This document shows, in pieces, positions 63,125 to 64,000 of a stretch of DNA of 64,000 nucleotides. The notes under the pieces were generated by a model that was not told the DNA's origin, searched no databases, and saw only the letters and a list, made by a program, of their open reading frames with translations. Both the position numbers and the translations under genes were made by a program. Positions within the stretch are counted from its first letter, which is position 1; every line of letters begins with the position of its first letter. The DNA comes from Cronobacter sakazakii (GTDB taxonomy: Bacteria; Pseudomonadota; Gammaproteobacteria; Enterobacterales; Enterobacteriaceae): NCBI RefSeq assembly GCF_000982825.1, contig NZ_CP011047.1:3658001-3722000 (forward strand), in the 5' to 3' direction.

Positions 63125-63883
63125 TTAACTTATCGACAATAACTGGTTAGCGCGCTGCTCGTTTTCATCGACGCTGGTGATGATTTTCATCTGCATCTCG
63201 AAGCGACGGGCGTTGGCTATCATGTCGGTCATGGCTTCCACGGGTTTCACGTTACTGCCTTCCAGCACCCCGGACATCAGGGTGACAGTCGGGTCGGCCT
63301 GCAACGTCGCGCCGCGGGCGGTCTGCGCCTGCTGGTTTAAACGAAACAGTCCGTCGTCGCCGCGAACCACTTCCTTCGCGCTGGCTTTAACCATCTTCAG
63401 ACGGCCCACCGGCGCGATAGTGTTCGGGGCGTCGCCCGGGTTCAGTACGGAAATCGTACCGTCGGCGGCGATCGTGACTTCCGCGCCTTCCGGCACCACG
63501 ACCGGACCGCCCTCACCCATCACAGGATTTCCCTGAATGGTGAGCTGGCCGGTCGCCGTGCGCTGGATGTTACCGTTGCGGGTATACGCTTCGGTGCCAT
63601 CGGGTGCCTGCACCGCCAGCCAGCCGTCGCTGCCCTGAATGGCAACGTCCAGCGGACGGGAGGTGTAGTCGAGCGACCCCTGGCTCATATTCACGCCAGG
63701 GGTGGACGCCGTGACCAGCGTGCGGGTTGGCAATGACAGCCCTTCTACCGGCACGGCGCGCAGCGCGTTGAGCTGAGCACGAAAGCCAGGCGTTGATGCG
63801 TTGGCCAGGTTGCTCGCCGTGACAGACTGCTGGTTCAGCGTCTGGCTGGCGGCGCCCATGGCGGTATAAATTGCGTGATCCAT
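63125..63883 (-). CDS. flgF: Flagellar proximal rod protein FlgF
   Basis: 252-residue proximal rod protein. N-terminal DHAIYTAMGAASQTLNQQSV with ASNLANASTPGFRAQ, the shared rod/hook signature, and C-terminal helix ENEQRANQLLSIS. 16 bases before flgG and 20 after flgE. Confidence 0.97.
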   Translation of the reverse strand: MDHAIYTAMGAASQTLNQQSVTASNLANASTPGFRAQLNALRAVPVEGLSLPTRTLVTASTPGVNMSQGSLDYTSRPLDVAIQGSDGWLAVQAPDGTEAYTRNGNIQRTATGQLTIQGNPVMGEGGPVVVPEGAEVTIAADGTISVLNPGDAPNTIAPVGRLKMVKASAKEVVRGDDGLFRLNQQAQTARGATLQADPTVTLMSGVLEGSNVKPVEAMTDMIANARRFEMQMKIITSVDENEQRANQLLSIS

Positions 63884-63903
63884 TAAGCCATCCCTTCAGA
63901 CAA

Positions 63904-64000
63904 TTAGCGCAGGTTAACCAGGGTATTGAGGATCTGGTCCTGAGTCTTGATGGTCTGCGCGTTCGACTGGTAGTTACGCTGCGCGACGATCATGTTGACC
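63904..64000 (-). CDS. flgE: Flagellar hook protein FlgE, 3' end
   Basis: The last 31 codons of flgE, truncated by the window edge. The C-terminus reads VNMIVAQRNYQSNAQTIK and ends DQILNTLVNLR, identical in kind to E. coli FlgE. Confidence 0.95.
   Translation of the reverse strand, partial: VNMIVAQRNYQSNAQTIKTQDQILNTLVNLR

Noticed and set aside
1..64000. tRNA genes, CRISPR arrays, prophage or defence genes
   Set aside because: None was seen. The only mobile element is IS1, and the repeats are REP-like hairpins without CRISPR spacer structure.

Overview
The window is a stretch of enterobacterial core chromosome with an estimated GC content near 57%. Gene content and order match the E. coli K-12 region from mnmA through phoPQ, pot, lol, mfd, ndh, ptsG and the fab cluster to rne and the flg operon. 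The GC content, protein divergence and extra genes suggest Cronobacter or a close relative; this is inferred from recalled gene order and similarity, not from a database search.

Layout. 1-10.4 kb: a chemoreceptor, then mnmA-hflD-purB, the phoPQ two-component system behind a textbook PhoP box, roxA and a convergent pepT. 10.7-14.5 kb: the potABCD spermidine/putrescine importer. 14.7-19.6 kb (minus strand): lolC-lolD-lolE-nagK-cobB. 19.7-25.4 kb: mfd, ldtC, bhsA and its divergent regulator comR. 25.4-26.8 kb: the most accessory-looking segment, with a complete 768-bp IS1 and its 9-bp target duplication inserted into a small two-part locus (leader ORF plus a 49-residue membrane peptide). 26.9-33 kb (minus): ycfJ, ndh, and the run hinT-ycfL-lpoB-thiK-nagZ-ycfP. 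33.3-35.5 kb: fhuE. 35.7-48 kb (minus): ptsG; pabC-mltG-tmk-holB-ycfH; and yceD-rpmF-plsX-fabH-fabD-fabG-acpP-fabF. 48-54.4 kb: yceF, a DUF3053 lipoprotein, rluC and rne with its long autoregulatory leader. 54.4-56.7 kb: a divergent LysR/MFS pair sitting between rne and flgL, which are neighbours in K-12. 56.8-64 kb (minus): flgL-flgK-flgJ-flgI-flgH-flgG-flgF and the 3' end of flgE.

How the genes work together: the fatty-acid block makes acyl-ACP and feeds PlsX; mltG, ldtC, lpoB, nagZ, nagK and the Lol transporter serve cell-wall building, wall recycling and lipoprotein sorting; ptsG brings in glucose under CRP, Mlc and SgrS control; phoPQ senses divalent cations and envelope stress.

Points of interest: an unusual PhoQ acidic patch, two REP-like repeat clusters that both lie between convergent genes (one an exact 57-bp tandem array), an IS1 allele that splits a possible leader-coupled small membrane peptide, and a displaced potA start. 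No prophage, CRISPR, defence island or clearly novel large system was seen.
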